Part shown: one piece after another, positions 24,801 through 32,772 of the stretch | Numbering within the stretch: the stretch's first letter is position 1 | How the letters are laid out: each line of letters opens with the position of its first letter | NCBI GenBank assembly: GCA_964352905.1 | Contig: CAYGTS010000009.1 | Location: 1 to 32,884 of the forward strand | Source of the DNA: CAYGTS01 sp964352905 | GTDB taxonomy: Bacteria > Pseudomonadota > Gammaproteobacteria > JAHCLG01 | DNA length: 32,884 nt | Reading direction: 5' to 3' | Program-made: the position numbers and the translations under genes | Notes under the pieces: model-generated | The model's database searches: none | What the model saw: only the letters and a program-made list of their open reading frames with translations | What the model was told of the DNA's origin: nothing

Positions 24801-25545
24801 GCTTAGCATGTTCTACTATTTCATTTACTATATTTATCGTATTTTCTATTATTGGATCTATTTCTTTTAAAGTAATAAAAATTTTTAATTTACTAATGAA
24901 CTCTTCATCTTTGCAAGCTAGTACCCTGTCAAATAAGTTTTTCCGAGTGTCTGATGTAACTGCATCTGGGATTTCTGTATCAACAGCATTATTCAATTCG
25001 GAAAAACTTTCTGGACGGAGTACTAGTAAGTGATTAATTTCATTTTCTGTTAAAGACAGTGCTAATTCTTTTTGTGATGATGTTAAATCAGATGGGTGTC
25101 TTAAAATCTGATCAGTAAAATCCGCATAAAGGAAAATTTTATTTTTTTGATTATCGTTTAGGATTAGTTCAGCAATATATTTTGTAATTTCTGAATTAAG
25201 TAATTCAAGTTTTCCTAGGTTTCGCATAAGTTTGGTGATATTAGCCGCGTATATAAGGTTCAATGATAAGAAAAAATTTACTGCAGCATTACTGGCATCC
25301 TTTTTTTGTATTTCGCAGTAATAGATTAAATTGCTAAAAAAACATTCTAATCCATTATAGCTTAGGGCATTAAATTTTGCTTGATCAATGCTAATGCTTG
25401 GGAATTTTTCCTGAAAAGTGGCTAAAAAATTTTCTTTATTAAAGGTGGGAAGTTTATTGTTTGCTTTAGTAGCAGGCTCTTCGAATGTGAGGCCTGTTGA
25501 TAGCAGCTGTAATTGTCGTAATTGTTCTTCTAAATATGTATACAT
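21817..25545 (-). CDS. Giant alpha-helical repeat protein with a C-terminal kinase-like motif
   Basis: A 1242-aa protein, unrecognised as a family. Three divergent modules can be aligned by eye around residues 286-370, 515-600 and 730-815. Each has a pattern like LLxDLMxLxIxxDxxxLxxL, then YxxAxNxLL, then YxxxWxxLxxLAxxxLL. A companion segment recurs at 155-187 and 635-667 (KELALSLTENEI versus KQLALTLSEQEI). From about 950 the sequence changes. EITRAHHCGVLNFHDFNHTM (1047-1066) with GDSITFFDPN (1069-1078) resembles the catalytic loop and metal-binding DFG region of kinase-like folds, but the usual Asn spacing is not kept. No signal peptide is present. No good ribosome site precedes ATG 25545. 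AT-rich composition and Lys/Asn/Ile richness set it apart from its neighbours. Confidence 0.7.
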   Translation of the reverse strand: MYTYLEEQLRQLQLLSTGLTFEEPATKANNKLPTFNKENFLATFQEKFPSISIDQAKFNALSYNGLECFFSNLIYYCEIQKKDASNAAVNFFLSLNLIYAANITKLMRNLGKLELLNSEITKYIAELILNDNQKNKIFLYADFTDQILRHPSDLTSSQKELALSLTENEINHLLVLRPESFSELNNAVDTEIPDAVTSDTRKNLFDRVLACKDEEFISKLKIFITLKEIDPIIENTINIVNEIVEHAKPEWLNHENPHYKLVVFFLANMCRYDLFEPVITQKDYDIIDILEDLMTLNVTFNFKELNRLIFNDDTVTSNPESVKSYYYITACNNLLESKNIKKRFTFKEGNFEFYKKRWCIFSYLAENNLLTQEILIKFNSEEDLEDLENLYKFAYRSNSHEVAIAELANFATVFTAEEIKHLANLAQYYAHSLSAETSAALILFPDMLQLFKIAANLNIGHPNRLLIVKAIQQSIENHLTQKKSQYEIHINWLNKKAALIIQFLNKAIINQNLDPSFLGLLAGILRIDENFDFDFSELNSLLEKHQDSESIKKAFYTSAINNVLKKYKLNPIPFNSRQDLNAYIEYWEVLQVLADHVLLEDLANNDYNQAILFFKNKMSLLKKYAPLLLNSDLSIAEKQLALTLSEQEIFILSNLDKRNFPRLTRILLIAKKQNIQDYTVRIGIAKTIGKIFEKNNTGKDFFQLLLHDQEKLENIILVLNQAYLHACMKRVTNLLTDLMALDITLDYECLKKTLKPCIATMYLSAFYVVAMNSLISTKLPHSSFKKNLDFQLEPDDYVNQWNILKILAMTNMLQEPHVKIVTEQASHHELQSYAIILKCLEKFNLIESDKINALFKLNKNNLIEIYEYIKNFQKNKTLNKEVLSNLFDTNISPEVYDFFTAKPLTGSCIPNTMQIKTDKSYEINTTSAIKTLASDITTKEANKTIRINSEKIAILNCIENARALRRLYGKQVTLHLPYNLKQLNLLKNSSLPLSIIGNTKSEITQPLNLAFGANIIFKENTSWQIFNDYIKQQTGAKNSVLLKMAQEITRAHHCGVLNFHDFNHTMINGDSITFFDPNIKTQQSCSTKENINQLYNADIQRFAAFINTTLDQSPTNLAKIIDEIATKIAGYSKDIPTANMKARYIQFIETFFEKLSDNNKKKDYLQYLLTKKNTHFLFAERHLHYRLFATTHSTQVKSFALLVNKLGCITTSNNTANSITAEIGNKTITFERHAKLLSSSHR

Positions 25546-25644
25546 AGTAACGATTTATTTTTAAGTATAATAATTGCATTATAATATACTTTTTCATTAT
25601 CATAGCCAAATGCTAAATTATAAATCAATCAGTTAGAGAGTCAT

Positions 25645-26301
25645 ATGCCACAAATCTACCCAGCTGGGGAACATGCTGTGCTAATTCCCACTGCTGAAGA
25701 GGGCCAGCTAGAATGCATGATTTCTGTACCAAAGACAATAACAACCCGTAATGTGGCCATTATTTGCCATCCGCATCCTTTATTTGAAGGCACGTTGCAT
25801 AATAAAGTCGTTCACACTGTGGCTAAAACTTTCCGTAATTTGGGTGGTATTGCAGTGCGCTTTAACTTTCGGGGGGTGGGTAAAAGTAGCGGTAGTTATG
25901 CTGAAGGTATTGGTGAAACTGATGATTTAAAAAGTGTTTATGAATGGGTGCAACACAATCTTGCTTGCGACGGGATCTTTTTAAGTGGTTTTTCCTTTGG
26001 TAGTTTTGTTGCTTACCGTTTTGCATCGCTTTACCAGGATAGCTATCCACTACAGCAACTGATCAGCATTGCACCGCCTGTTGAACGCTTTAATTTTGCA
26101 GAAGTTGGCATTAACGTGCCGTGGTTGTTAATTCAAGGTGATGCGGATGAAGTTGTTTCATCACAAGCGGTGTTTGATTGGGTAAAAACCTTAGTGAATC
26201 CACCGCAACTTATTGAATTAAAAGGTGTTGGGCATTTTTTCCATGGCCAATTGATTACCTTAGAACAACTGATCCGTGATAATTTAGCAGCATCATTCTG
26301 A
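25645..26301 (+). CDS. Alpha/beta hydrolase (COG2945-type predicted serine hydrolase)
   Basis: A 218-aa cytosolic alpha/beta hydrolase. Early CHPHPLFEGTLHNKVV (41-56) and VRFNFRGVGKSSGSYAEG (71-88) are the hallmark segments of the COG2945 group. The catalytic triad is readable: S117 in GFSFGS, D166 or D168 in IQGDADEVV, and H197 in GVGHFFHG. The natural substrate of this group is generally unknown, and short esters are the default guess. AGAGAG precedes ATG 25645. It stands alone between the giant repeat protein on the other strand and putA. Confidence 0.88.
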   Translation: MPQIYPAGEHAVLIPTAEEGQLECMISVPKTITTRNVAIICHPHPLFEGTLHNKVVHTVAKTFRNLGGIAVRFNFRGVGKSSGSYAEGIGETDDLKSVYEWVQHNLACDGIFLSGFSFGSFVAYRFASLYQDSYPLQQLISIAPPVERFNFAEVGINVPWLLIQGDADEVVSSQAVFDWVKTLVNPPQLIELKGVGHFFHGQLITLEQLIRDNLAASF

Positions 26302-26339
26302 TTGCTTATTATTAATAGTTAGTAGGCCTGATTTAAGAC

Positions 26340-26368
26340 TTTACCCGTAGTAAACGGCAACGTAGAAT
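26340..26368 (+). promoter_or_regulatory. Possible putA promoter
   Basis: TTTACC (26340-26345), 17 bases, TAGAAT (26363-26368), ending about 50 bases before the putA ATG. It is a moderate match with correct spacing in the only intergenic space before putA. No operator could be identified. Confidence 0.35.
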
Positions 26369-26417
26369 AGCCGCATTTAAGATATATCACCCGAATAACT
26401 GTGAAAAGGCAAATTAT

Positions 26418-29400
26418 ATGATACTAACAGACAATACTCCTTTTTCTGATCCACTACGAATAAAAATCAACAATGCTTATCGCATGGATGAAAATGAGTG
26501 TGTTAATAGATTAATAGAGTTAGCCGAAATTTCACCCGATCAGCAATCGCGTATTGCGGTACGGGCAACGGAGTTAATCAAAGGCGTGAGACGCAATCGC
26601 CAAGACCTAGGCGGCTTGGATGCGTTTTTAACCAAATATGATTTATCGAGTGAAGAGGGCATTGCGCTAATGTGTTTAGCCGAAGCCTTATTGCGTATTC
26701 CCGATAAAGAAACCATTAATAAAATTATTTCTGACAAAATTGGCAAGGGTAAATGGAACGATCAAAAAAACCAAAACTCATCGATGTTTGTTAATGCTAT
26801 GACGTGGGGATTGATGTTAACAGGTAAATTATTGTCACCACAAAAAACCGATGCCAATAATATGATGCTAACCTTAAAAAACATGGTAGGACGCAGTGGA
26901 ATGCCTGCGATCCGTATGGCCGTTAATTACATGATGAAAATCATGAGTCAGCAATTTGTCATGGGGCAAACGATTAACGATGCGATTAAACGCGCGCGTG
27001 AACTTGAAATTAAAGGTTATCGTTATTCGTATGATATGTTGGGTGAAGCGGCGCGTACACGTGAAGATGCCGAACGTTATTTTAAGGCGTATGAACATGC
27101 AATCGCTGAACTAGCCAAAGTTGCCAGCAGTGATGATGTGCGCAAAAATCCTGGTATTTCGATTAAATTATCCGCACTCAATCCGCGTTACGAATTTGGC
27201 CAGCGGGCATTGGTGCTGGAAGATGTAACGAATAAATTACTGCGCTTAAGCATGGCTGCTAAAGCGGCCAATATTAATTTAACTGTTGATGCTGAAGAAG
27301 CCAATCGTTTAGATTTATCACTCGATATTATTGAAGCAACGCTAAGCAATTCAAGCTTAAAAGGCTGGGATGGTTTTGGTTTGGCTGTGCAATCCTACCA
27401 AAAACGTGCGATGCCGCTGCTTGATTGGCTGATTGAGTTGGCGAAAAAAACGGATCACCGCATCATGTTGCGTTTGATTAAAGGTGCGTATTGGGATAGT
27501 GAAATTAAACGTTCGCAAGTTGATGGCTTTGCCGGTTACCCGGTGTTTACGCGTAAAGCTTCAACCGATCTATCCTTCTTAGCTTGTGCTAAAAAAATCA
27601 TTGCCAACACCGATTATATTTACCCACAATTTGCAACGCATAATGCGTATAGTTTAGCCGCAATCATGGAATTTGTTGGGGATTATCGTGATTTTGAATT
27701 CCAATGTTTGCATGGTATGGGGCAGCCCTTATACGATCAAATCGTTGGAGAAAAAAATCTTAATATTCCGTGTCGTATTTACGCGCCAGTTGGTGGTTAT
27801 GAAGATTTATTAGCGTATTTAGTGCGTCGTTTATTAGAAAATGGGGCTAATACCTCATTTGTGAATCGTATTTCTGATGAAAATGCCCCCATCGATGACT
27901 TAGTGGAATCACCTGTGAAACACATTAAAAAATTAAAAAATAAAGCCCATCCTGCTATTCCTACACCAAGCGATATTTATGGAACGCATCGTAAAAATGC
28001 CGCGGGTTTAGACTTAAGTGATCGCCAGAAAGTTGAACAATTAAGCCATATAATGCAAGAGTACGAACAGTACGACTGGCAAGCTAAGCCACTGATTGGC
28101 GATCAAAAAATTGTTGATCGTGATGTGCTATCGATTGTTGATCCGAGTGATAATCGCCGTGTAGTGGGTAGCGTTATCGAAAGTAATGAACACGATATTG
28201 CCATAGCATTAGATAGAGCAAGCATTGCCAATGCCGCATGGAGTGCTAAAGCAGTGACCGAACGTGCTGCCTGTTTGCGTAAAATGGCAGATTTGTTAGA
28301 AGAAAATATGCCGATGTTGATGACGATTGCGGTGCGGGAAGCGGGTAAAACCTTACCCGATAGTATTGCAGAAGTGCGTGAAGCCATTGATTTTTGCCGT
28401 TATTATGCGAATCAGGCTGAAAACTTACAAGGCCAACCTGAAGTGTTCCCAGGGCCTACCGGTGAATATAATCACATGCAATTAACCGCCCGTGGAATTG
28501 TCGTTTGTATTAGCCCGTGGAATTTCCCGCTTGCGATTTTCTTGGGGCAAGTGGCCGCAGCATTAGTGGTAGGCAATACTGTCATTGCAAAACCGGCAGA
28601 GCAAACCCCCTTAATTGCGTGCCAAGCCGTTAAGTTATTTTATCAAGCGGGTATACCCAATGATGTTTTACAATTACTACCTGGTCGCGGTGAAATTGTG
28701 GGTGCTAAATTAACGGCTGATCCGCGTGTTAAGGCGGTAATGTTTACCGGATCAACGCAAACTGCCAAAGCGATTAATCGCACTTTGGCAAATCGCGAGG
28801 GTGAAATTGTGCCATTGATTGCTGAAACTGGCGGCCAAAATGCTATGATTGTTGATTCATCTGCATTACCTGAACAGCTCGTACAAGATGTGGTTCAATC
28901 AGCTTTTGGTAGTGCCGGGCAACGTTGTTCCGCACTACGTGTGTTATACGTGCAAGAAGAAATTTTCACAAAAGTCAGTAAAATGTTAGCGGGTGCCATG
29001 AAAGAACTAAAAGTGGGCGATCCGGGTTATTTAAAAACAGATATTGGCCCAGTGATTGATAATGACGCTAAAGCCATGTTGGATAATCACTTTAATGACA
29101 TGCAACAAACGGCTAAATTAATTTATCGTTGTGAGTTACCGGAAGCAACGCAGCATGGTCATTATTTTGCACCGAGTTTGTTCCAGATTGATAGTATTAA
29201 CGTGTTAAAGCAAGAGTTCTTTGGGCCCTTTTTACACATTGTGTCGTATGCGCGCAAAGATTTAGATAAAGTGATCAATGATATTAATGCCACCGGTTTT
29301 GGGTTAACCTGTGGTATTCAAAGCCGCATTAGCGATAGCGTGGAATATATTGCAAGCCGCATGAAAGTAGGTAACTGTTATATTAATCGTAATATGATTG

Positions 29401-29576
29401 GCGCCGTAGTTGGTGTGCAACCATTCGGTGGGCAAGGCTTATCTGGTACGGGTCCAAAAGCCGGTGGCCCACATTATTTGCCACGCTTGTGTAACGAGCA
29501 AGTGTTAACTATTGATACGACCGCACAAGGTGGTAATGCCAGCTTATTATCATTATCGGAAGAAGAAGAGGGGTAA
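26418..29576 (+). CDS. putA: Bifunctional proline dehydrogenase / glutamate semialdehyde dehydrogenase PutA (short form)
   Basis: PutA oxidises proline to glutamate in two steps using FAD and then NAD. The 1052-aa protein begins directly with the helical arm and the FAD barrel (about 150-490), where LRLIKGAYWDSEIKRSQ (351-367), FATHNAYSLA and RRLLENGANTSFVNR (470-484) hold substrate and flavin. The aldehyde dehydrogenase half (about 560-1020) has SPWNFPLAIF at 699-708, FTGST at 776-780, E803 in AETGGQN and the nucleophile C837 in GSAGQRCSA. The roughly 50-residue ribbon-helix-helix repressor domain of E. coli PutA is absent, and so is its extra C-terminal domain. It is therefore an enzyme only, unlike the trifunctional E. 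coli protein. Its TAA stop shares a base with the ATG of the channel gene. Confidence 0.96.
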   Translation: MILTDNTPFSDPLRIKINNAYRMDENECVNRLIELAEISPDQQSRIAVRATELIKGVRRNRQDLGGLDAFLTKYDLSSEEGIALMCLAEALLRIPDKETINKIISDKIGKGKWNDQKNQNSSMFVNAMTWGLMLTGKLLSPQKTDANNMMLTLKNMVGRSGMPAIRMAVNYMMKIMSQQFVMGQTINDAIKRARELEIKGYRYSYDMLGEAARTREDAERYFKAYEHAIAELAKVASSDDVRKNPGISIKLSALNPRYEFGQRALVLEDVTNKLLRLSMAAKAANINLTVDAEEANRLDLSLDIIEATLSNSSLKGWDGFGLAVQSYQKRAMPLLDWLIELAKKTDHRIMLRLIKGAYWDSEIKRSQVDGFAGYPVFTRKASTDLSFLACAKKIIANTDYIYPQFATHNAYSLAAIMEFVGDYRDFEFQCLHGMGQPLYDQIVGEKNLNIPCRIYAPVGGYEDLLAYLVRRLLENGANTSFVNRISDENAPIDDLVESPVKHIKKLKNKAHPAIPTPSDIYGTHRKNAAGLDLSDRQKVEQLSHIMQEYEQYDWQAKPLIGDQKIVDRDVLSIVDPSDNRRVVGSVIESNEHDIAIALDRASIANAAWSAKAVTERAACLRKMADLLEENMPMLMTIAVREAGKTLPDSIAEVREAIDFCRYYANQAENLQGQPEVFPGPTGEYNHMQLTARGIVVCISPWNFPLAIFLGQVAAALVVGNTVIAKPAEQTPLIACQAVKLFYQAGIPNDVLQLLPGRGEIVGAKLTADPRVKAVMFTGSTQTAKAINRTLANREGEIVPLIAETGGQNAMIVDSSALPEQLVQDVVQSAFGSAGQRCSALRVLYVQEEIFTKVSKMLAGAMKELKVGDPGYLKTDIGPVIDNDAKAMLDNHFNDMQQTAKLIYRCELPEATQHGHYFAPSLFQIDSINVLKQEFFGPFLHIVSYARKDLDKVINDINATGFGLTCGIQSRISDSVEYIASRMKVGNCYINRNMIGAVVGVQPFGGQGLSGTGPKAGGPHYLPRLCNEQVLTIDTTAQGGNASLLSLSEEEEG

Positions 29577-30397
29577 TGAAAACATTACACAACTATATTG
29601 GACTTGCGGGCGTTAATGAGAATGAGTCATTGCGCGTGCGCCAAACAGGGAAATTATTGCATCTTTTTAATATCCCAGTGATTATTTGGCTGGCTTTGCA
29701 GTGGCATTTAGAATTATTAAACTCATTAACGCCACGCGAAGCCTACATTGCCAATTTATGTGTCTGGCTATATTTTGTTTTGCGTTACACTTTATTAGCA
29801 GCTATTTGCCAAAAACCGCGGCGCTATTTAATTTCAAATTATCTTTATTTCATCATTATTATATTGGGTTTACCCTTTGTTTTTGATGCTTATACAATTT
29901 CAGATATTTTGTGTAGTTATCGTTTATTGCTAGTGTTATTACTGCTTGTACCTTGGGTTGATGCTTGTTTTCAGTCTCTGTCAGATAATCATCTTGGCAC
30001 CACGTTAATTACAGCTTTATTTATCACGCTGCTGGCTGGAATTTTAATCGCCGGGATTGATCCGAATATTCATACCTTTTTAGATGGGATTTGGTGGGCT
30101 TGGGTCACAGTGAGTACTGTTGGTTATGGTGATGTGGTTCCCGTTAGTTTAGTTGGGCGGATCTTTGGCACCATGTTAATTTTAATGGGCTTGGGATTAT
30201 TTTCCGTGATAACGGCAAACTTTTCGGCATTTTTTGTGCAAAAAGAAGTGAAAAAAGTTAAACGCGAAAGTTTGTATATTCGTAAAATTCTTGAAGATTT
30301 ACAAAAAGTTAAAGCCGAAGAAGAAGATATTTTGCAGGTACTAAAAGATATTCGTCATCGGCTATCAAAATTAGAAGGTAAAATTCAACCCGATTAA
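29576..30397 (+). CDS. Six-helix potassium-channel-like protein
   Basis: A 273-aa inner-membrane protein with about six hydrophobic helices and one pore loop. The selectivity filter TVGYGD lies at 181-186 (WWAWVTVSTVGYGDVVP), followed by the S6-like helix GRIFGTMLILMGLGLFSV. The C-terminal about 50 residues are a charged coiled coil (KRESLYIRKILEDLQKVK), likely for tetramer assembly, with no RCK domain. The region corresponding to S4 (RLLLVLLLLVPWV) has one arginine only, so voltage sensing is unlikely. The ATG overlaps the putA stop (TAATG), so it is translationally coupled to putA. Its stop overlaps that of convergent yciA. Confidence 0.88.
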   Translation: MKTLHNYIGLAGVNENESLRVRQTGKLLHLFNIPVIIWLALQWHLELLNSLTPREAYIANLCVWLYFVLRYTLLAAICQKPRRYLISNYLYFIIIILGLPFVFDAYTISDILCSYRLLLVLLLLVPWVDACFQSLSDNHLGTTLITALFITLLAGILIAGIDPNIHTFLDGIWWAWVTVSTVGYGDVVPVSLVGRIFGTMLILMGLGLFSVITANFSAFFVQKEVKKVKRESLYIRKILEDLQKVKAEEEDILQVLKDIRHRLSKLEGKIQPD

Positions 30398-30777
30398 GAG
30401 TCAATTGGGCGCGGCTGACCATTCTCATCAATCGCGACAAATACAAACACACCTTCGGTCACTTTATACTCGTTATGGCTGGTTGCTGGGGTCGCAAATG
30501 CTTCGATTTTAATGGTCATGGAAGTACGACCTTCTTTAATTAACTCACCGTAACACGTCACAATATCACCAACCTGTACTGGTTTGATAAAGGTCATGCT
30601 GTTAATCGCAATCGTAACCGCACGACCATTACAGCGCTGTTTAGCCATAATACCAGCGCCCAAATCCATTTGTGATACTAGCCAACCGCCAAAAATATCA
30701 CCGTTGGAATTAGTGTCTTTTGGCATTGCTAGCGTGCGCATGAGAATTTGTGCTTTGCTTTGTGGGGATTCGGGCAT
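30394..30777 (-). CDS. yciA: Acyl-CoA thioesterase YciA
   Basis: A 127-aa single hot-dog domain protein that hydrolyses acyl-CoA to free acid and CoA. LRTLAMP-type (LMRTLAMPKDTNSNGDIFGGW) opens the domain with the conserved Asn and Asp active-site region. MDLGAGIMAKQRCNGRAVT, MTFIKPVQVGDIV and GRTSMTIKIEAFA follow, a close match to E. coli YciA throughout. It starts 20 bases after the sodB stop and is probably co-transcribed with sodB. The TAA stop overlaps the stop of the convergent channel gene. Confidence 0.93.
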   Translation of the reverse strand: MPESPQSKAQILMRTLAMPKDTNSNGDIFGGWLVSQMDLGAGIMAKQRCNGRAVTIAINSMTFIKPVQVGDIVTCYGELIKEGRTSMTIKIEAFATPATSHNEYKVTEGVFVFVAIDENGQPRPIDS

Positions 30778-30797
30778 ACTATCGCTTCTCTTATTAG

Positions 30798-31379
30798 CTA
30801 TTTCTCAAAATTTTCAGCAACAAAATCCCAATTAACTAATTCCCAAAATGCCGAAACATATTTAGGGCGGGCGTTGCGATAATCAATATAATACGCATGC
30901 TCCCACACATCACAGGTTAGCAATGGGGTTTTGTTTTCAGTCATAGGGTTGCCAGCATTACCCGTGCTCACTAATTCTAACTGGCCTTGTTCATTTTTAA
31001 CTAGCCACGCCCAACCTGAGCCAAACGTACCAATCGCCGTTTTTGTGAAAGAATCTTGAAACTTTTCAAACGAACCAAAGGTTTTATTGATCGCTTCGAG
31101 CAATGCGCCTTGTGGTTTGCCAGTACTTTCTGGCGTTAAACAATGCCAATAAAAGGTGTGATTCCAAGCTTGTGCTGCATTATTAAAAACACTGCCACTG
31201 GCTTTCATGACGATTTCTTCGAGTGATAAACCATCGTAATTGGTGCTCGGAATTAAATTATTCAAATTAGTAACATAGGCTTGATGATGCTTACCGTAAT
31301 GATATTCAAGCGTTTCTTTGGAAATGTGCGGTTCTAGCGCATCCATTGGATACGGTAACGCAGGTAATTCAAAAGCCAT
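30798..31379 (-). CDS. sodB: Superoxide dismutase [Fe]
   Basis: A 193-aa cytosolic iron superoxide dismutase, which removes superoxide to oxygen and peroxide. It begins MAFELPALPY as in E. coli SodB, and the length is identical to the E. coli enzyme. Metal ligands are in YHYGKHHQAYV (His27), NHTFYWHCL, and DVWEHAYYIDYRNARP (Asp and His). FGSGWAWLVK and the Gln/Gly pattern near it fit the Fe type more than Mn. The start at 31379 is chosen because an in-frame ATG 24 bases upstream would translate through the AAGGAG ribosome site. It is divergent from grxD. Confidence 0.95.
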   Translation of the reverse strand: MAFELPALPYPMDALEPHISKETLEYHYGKHHQAYVTNLNNLIPSTNYDGLSLEEIVMKASGSVFNNAAQAWNHTFYWHCLTPESTGKPQGALLEAINKTFGSFEKFQDSFTKTAIGTFGSGWAWLVKNEQGQLELVSTGNAGNPMTENKTPLLTCDVWEHAYYIDYRNARPKYVSAFWELVNWDFVAENFEK

Positions 31380-31530
31380 GGTTTTCTCCTTGCTGTCGTT
31401 CATTTTTACTTAAGGCTATGAGTTTACGGATAGCACATACCGAAAGCAAGCAACACGCGAAAAAAATGACAAGTTAAAATTTTCAAGCTAGACTATCAGT
31501 ACATAATCTAATTGACAAAAAGGGTGTAAA

Positions 31531-31854
31531 ATGAGCGTGCTTGATGAAATTAAAGATCAAATTGAAAGTAACCCAATCATTCTTTACATGAAAGGCAGCC
31601 CGCAACTGCCGCAGTGCGGTTTTTCAGCGCGTGCGGTGCAGGCCTTAAATGCTTGTGGTGAACCTTATGCCTATATTGATATTTTGCAAAATCCTGAAAT
31701 TCGTGCCACCTTACCACAATATGCCAATTGGCCAACGTTTCCACAACTTTATATTAACGGTGAATTAATTGGTGGCTCAGATATTGTTGCTGATCTTTTT
31801 GAGCAAGGTGAATTGAAAAAAATGATCGATGCGGCGGTTGCTGAAGCGAAATAG
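31531..31854 (+). CDS. grxD: Monothiol glutaredoxin, Grx4 type
   Basis: A 107-aa monothiol glutaredoxin with the signature CGFS (Cys29 in QLPQCGFSARAVQAL). Family members coordinate a bridging [2Fe-2S] cluster with glutathione and pass clusters to targets, often with BolA. WPTFPQLYINGELIGGSDIV (about 70-89) is the conserved glutathione-binding cis-Pro and GG region. AAAAAGGG precedes ATG 31531. It is divergent from sodB, and the peroxiredoxin gene lies 82 bases downstream. Confidence 0.95.
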   Translation: MSVLDEIKDQIESNPIILYMKGSPQLPQCGFSARAVQALNACGEPYAYIDILQNPEIRATLPQYANWPTFPQLYINGELIGGSDIVADLFEQGELKKMIDAAVAEAK

Positions 31855-31869
31855 GCGAGTCACTTTGGG

Positions 31870-31898
31870 TTGACAGCCGTTTTGAAACAAGATAAAAC
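31870..31898 (+). promoter_or_regulatory. Possible peroxiredoxin promoter
   Basis: A perfect TTGACA at 31870-31875 is followed by 17 bases and a weak -10 (TAAAAC), or ATAAAA at 16 bases. It lies between grxD and the peroxiredoxin gene. The weak -10 leaves it uncertain. Confidence 0.35.
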
Positions 31899-31936
31899 AG
31901 GTGGTCTTAATATTTTGTATTTTTTTGGAGTAAACA

Positions 31937-32542
31937 ATGAGTGTATTAGTTGGTCGTAAAGCCCCCGATTTTTGTGTTGCTGCTGTTAAAGGTAACGGTG
32001 AAATAGTTGATCAATTTCGTTTTTCAGAGGCTACTAAAGGTAAATATGCGGTTATATTTTTCTATCCGCTTGATTTTACCTTTGTTTGTCCTTCAGAATT
32101 AATTGCATTACATCATCGTATGGAAGAATTTAAAAAGCGTAATGTGGAAGTGATTTCAGTTTCAATTGATTCACAATTCACTCACAATGCTTGGCGTAAG
32201 ACTGCGGTTAAAGATGGTGGTATTGGTGAAGTTGCTTTCACCATGGCTGCAGATGTTCATCACGGTATTGCACGCGCTTATGGCGTAGAACATCCTGAAG
32301 CCGGTGTTGCATTACGTGGTGCTTTTATTATTGATAAAGAGGGTATGGTGCGTTCACAAATCGTTAACGATTTACCACTCGGCCGTAATGTTGATGAACT
32401 TGTTCGCTTGATCGATGCCCTACAATTCCACGAAGAACACGGTGAAGTTTGTCCTGCTGGTTGGAATAAAGGTGACAAAGCCATGAAAGCCTCATCTGAA
32501 GGTGTTGCTGCTTATTTAGCGGGTAATGCTGAGAAGTTATAG
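31937..32542 (+). CDS. Typical 2-Cys peroxiredoxin (AhpC/Prx1 class, PrxC-like)
   Basis: A 201-aa thiol peroxidase that reduces hydrogen peroxide and organic peroxides. The peroxidatic Cys51 lies in PLDFTFVCPSE and the resolving Cys172 in GEVCPAGW. The GGIGEVAFTMAAD stretch contains the GG-type motif of sensitive Prx1/AhpC enzymes. The C-terminus, NKGDKAMKASSEGVAAYL, is that of the PrxC-like proteobacterial group and differs from E. coli AhpC. No AhpF gene is adjacent, so thioredoxin is the likelier reductant (inference). GGAG precedes ATG 31937. A MITE-like element follows 20 bases after the stop. Confidence 0.94.
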   Translation: MSVLVGRKAPDFCVAAVKGNGEIVDQFRFSEATKGKYAVIFFYPLDFTFVCPSELIALHHRMEEFKKRNVEVISVSIDSQFTHNAWRKTAVKDGGIGEVAFTMAADVHHGIARAYGVEHPEAGVALRGAFIIDKEGMVRSQIVNDLPLGRNVDELVRLIDALQFHEEHGEVCPAGWNKGDKAMKASSEGVAAYLAGNAEKL

Positions 32543-32561
32543 AAATATTTTTTGTTATTGC

Positions 32562-32739
32562 GTAACTACTCACTCCGTAGCAGGGAACGCCCATATTTGG
32601 GCTAAAAACGGCGAAAATCTTTTATCGAAATGCTCATGTATAACTCATACACTGCGCTTTCTCAAAAATATTTTCGCCGTTTTTATCACCAAATCTGAAC
32701 GTTCTGGTAATTATAAAGCTAAAAGGGGTGAGCAGATAC
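32562..32739 (+). repeat. MITE-like element, copy 4 (178 bp, long form) with perfect 8-bp target duplication
   Basis: The left end is GTAACTACTCACTCCGTAGC and the right end GGGGTGAGCAGATAC. GTTATTGC flanks it on both sides (32554-32561 and 32740-32747), a perfect 8-bp duplication. The interior holds a perfect 16-bp inverted repeat, TAAAAACGGCGAAAAT (32603-32618) and ATTTTCGCCGTTTTTA (32670-32685), around 51 bases. In RNA this gives a hairpin ending in a T-run on either strand, so the element could terminate the peroxiredoxin transcript. It has no coding capacity. Confidence 0.9.
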
Positions 32740-32772
32740 GTTATTGCTTTGCAAAGCAATTGTTGTACTTCC

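Noticed and set aside
31380..31403. Upstream ATG for sodB adding eight residues
   Set aside because: The added codons encode the AAGGAG ribosome-binding site itself, and SodB proteins start at MAFELP or similar.
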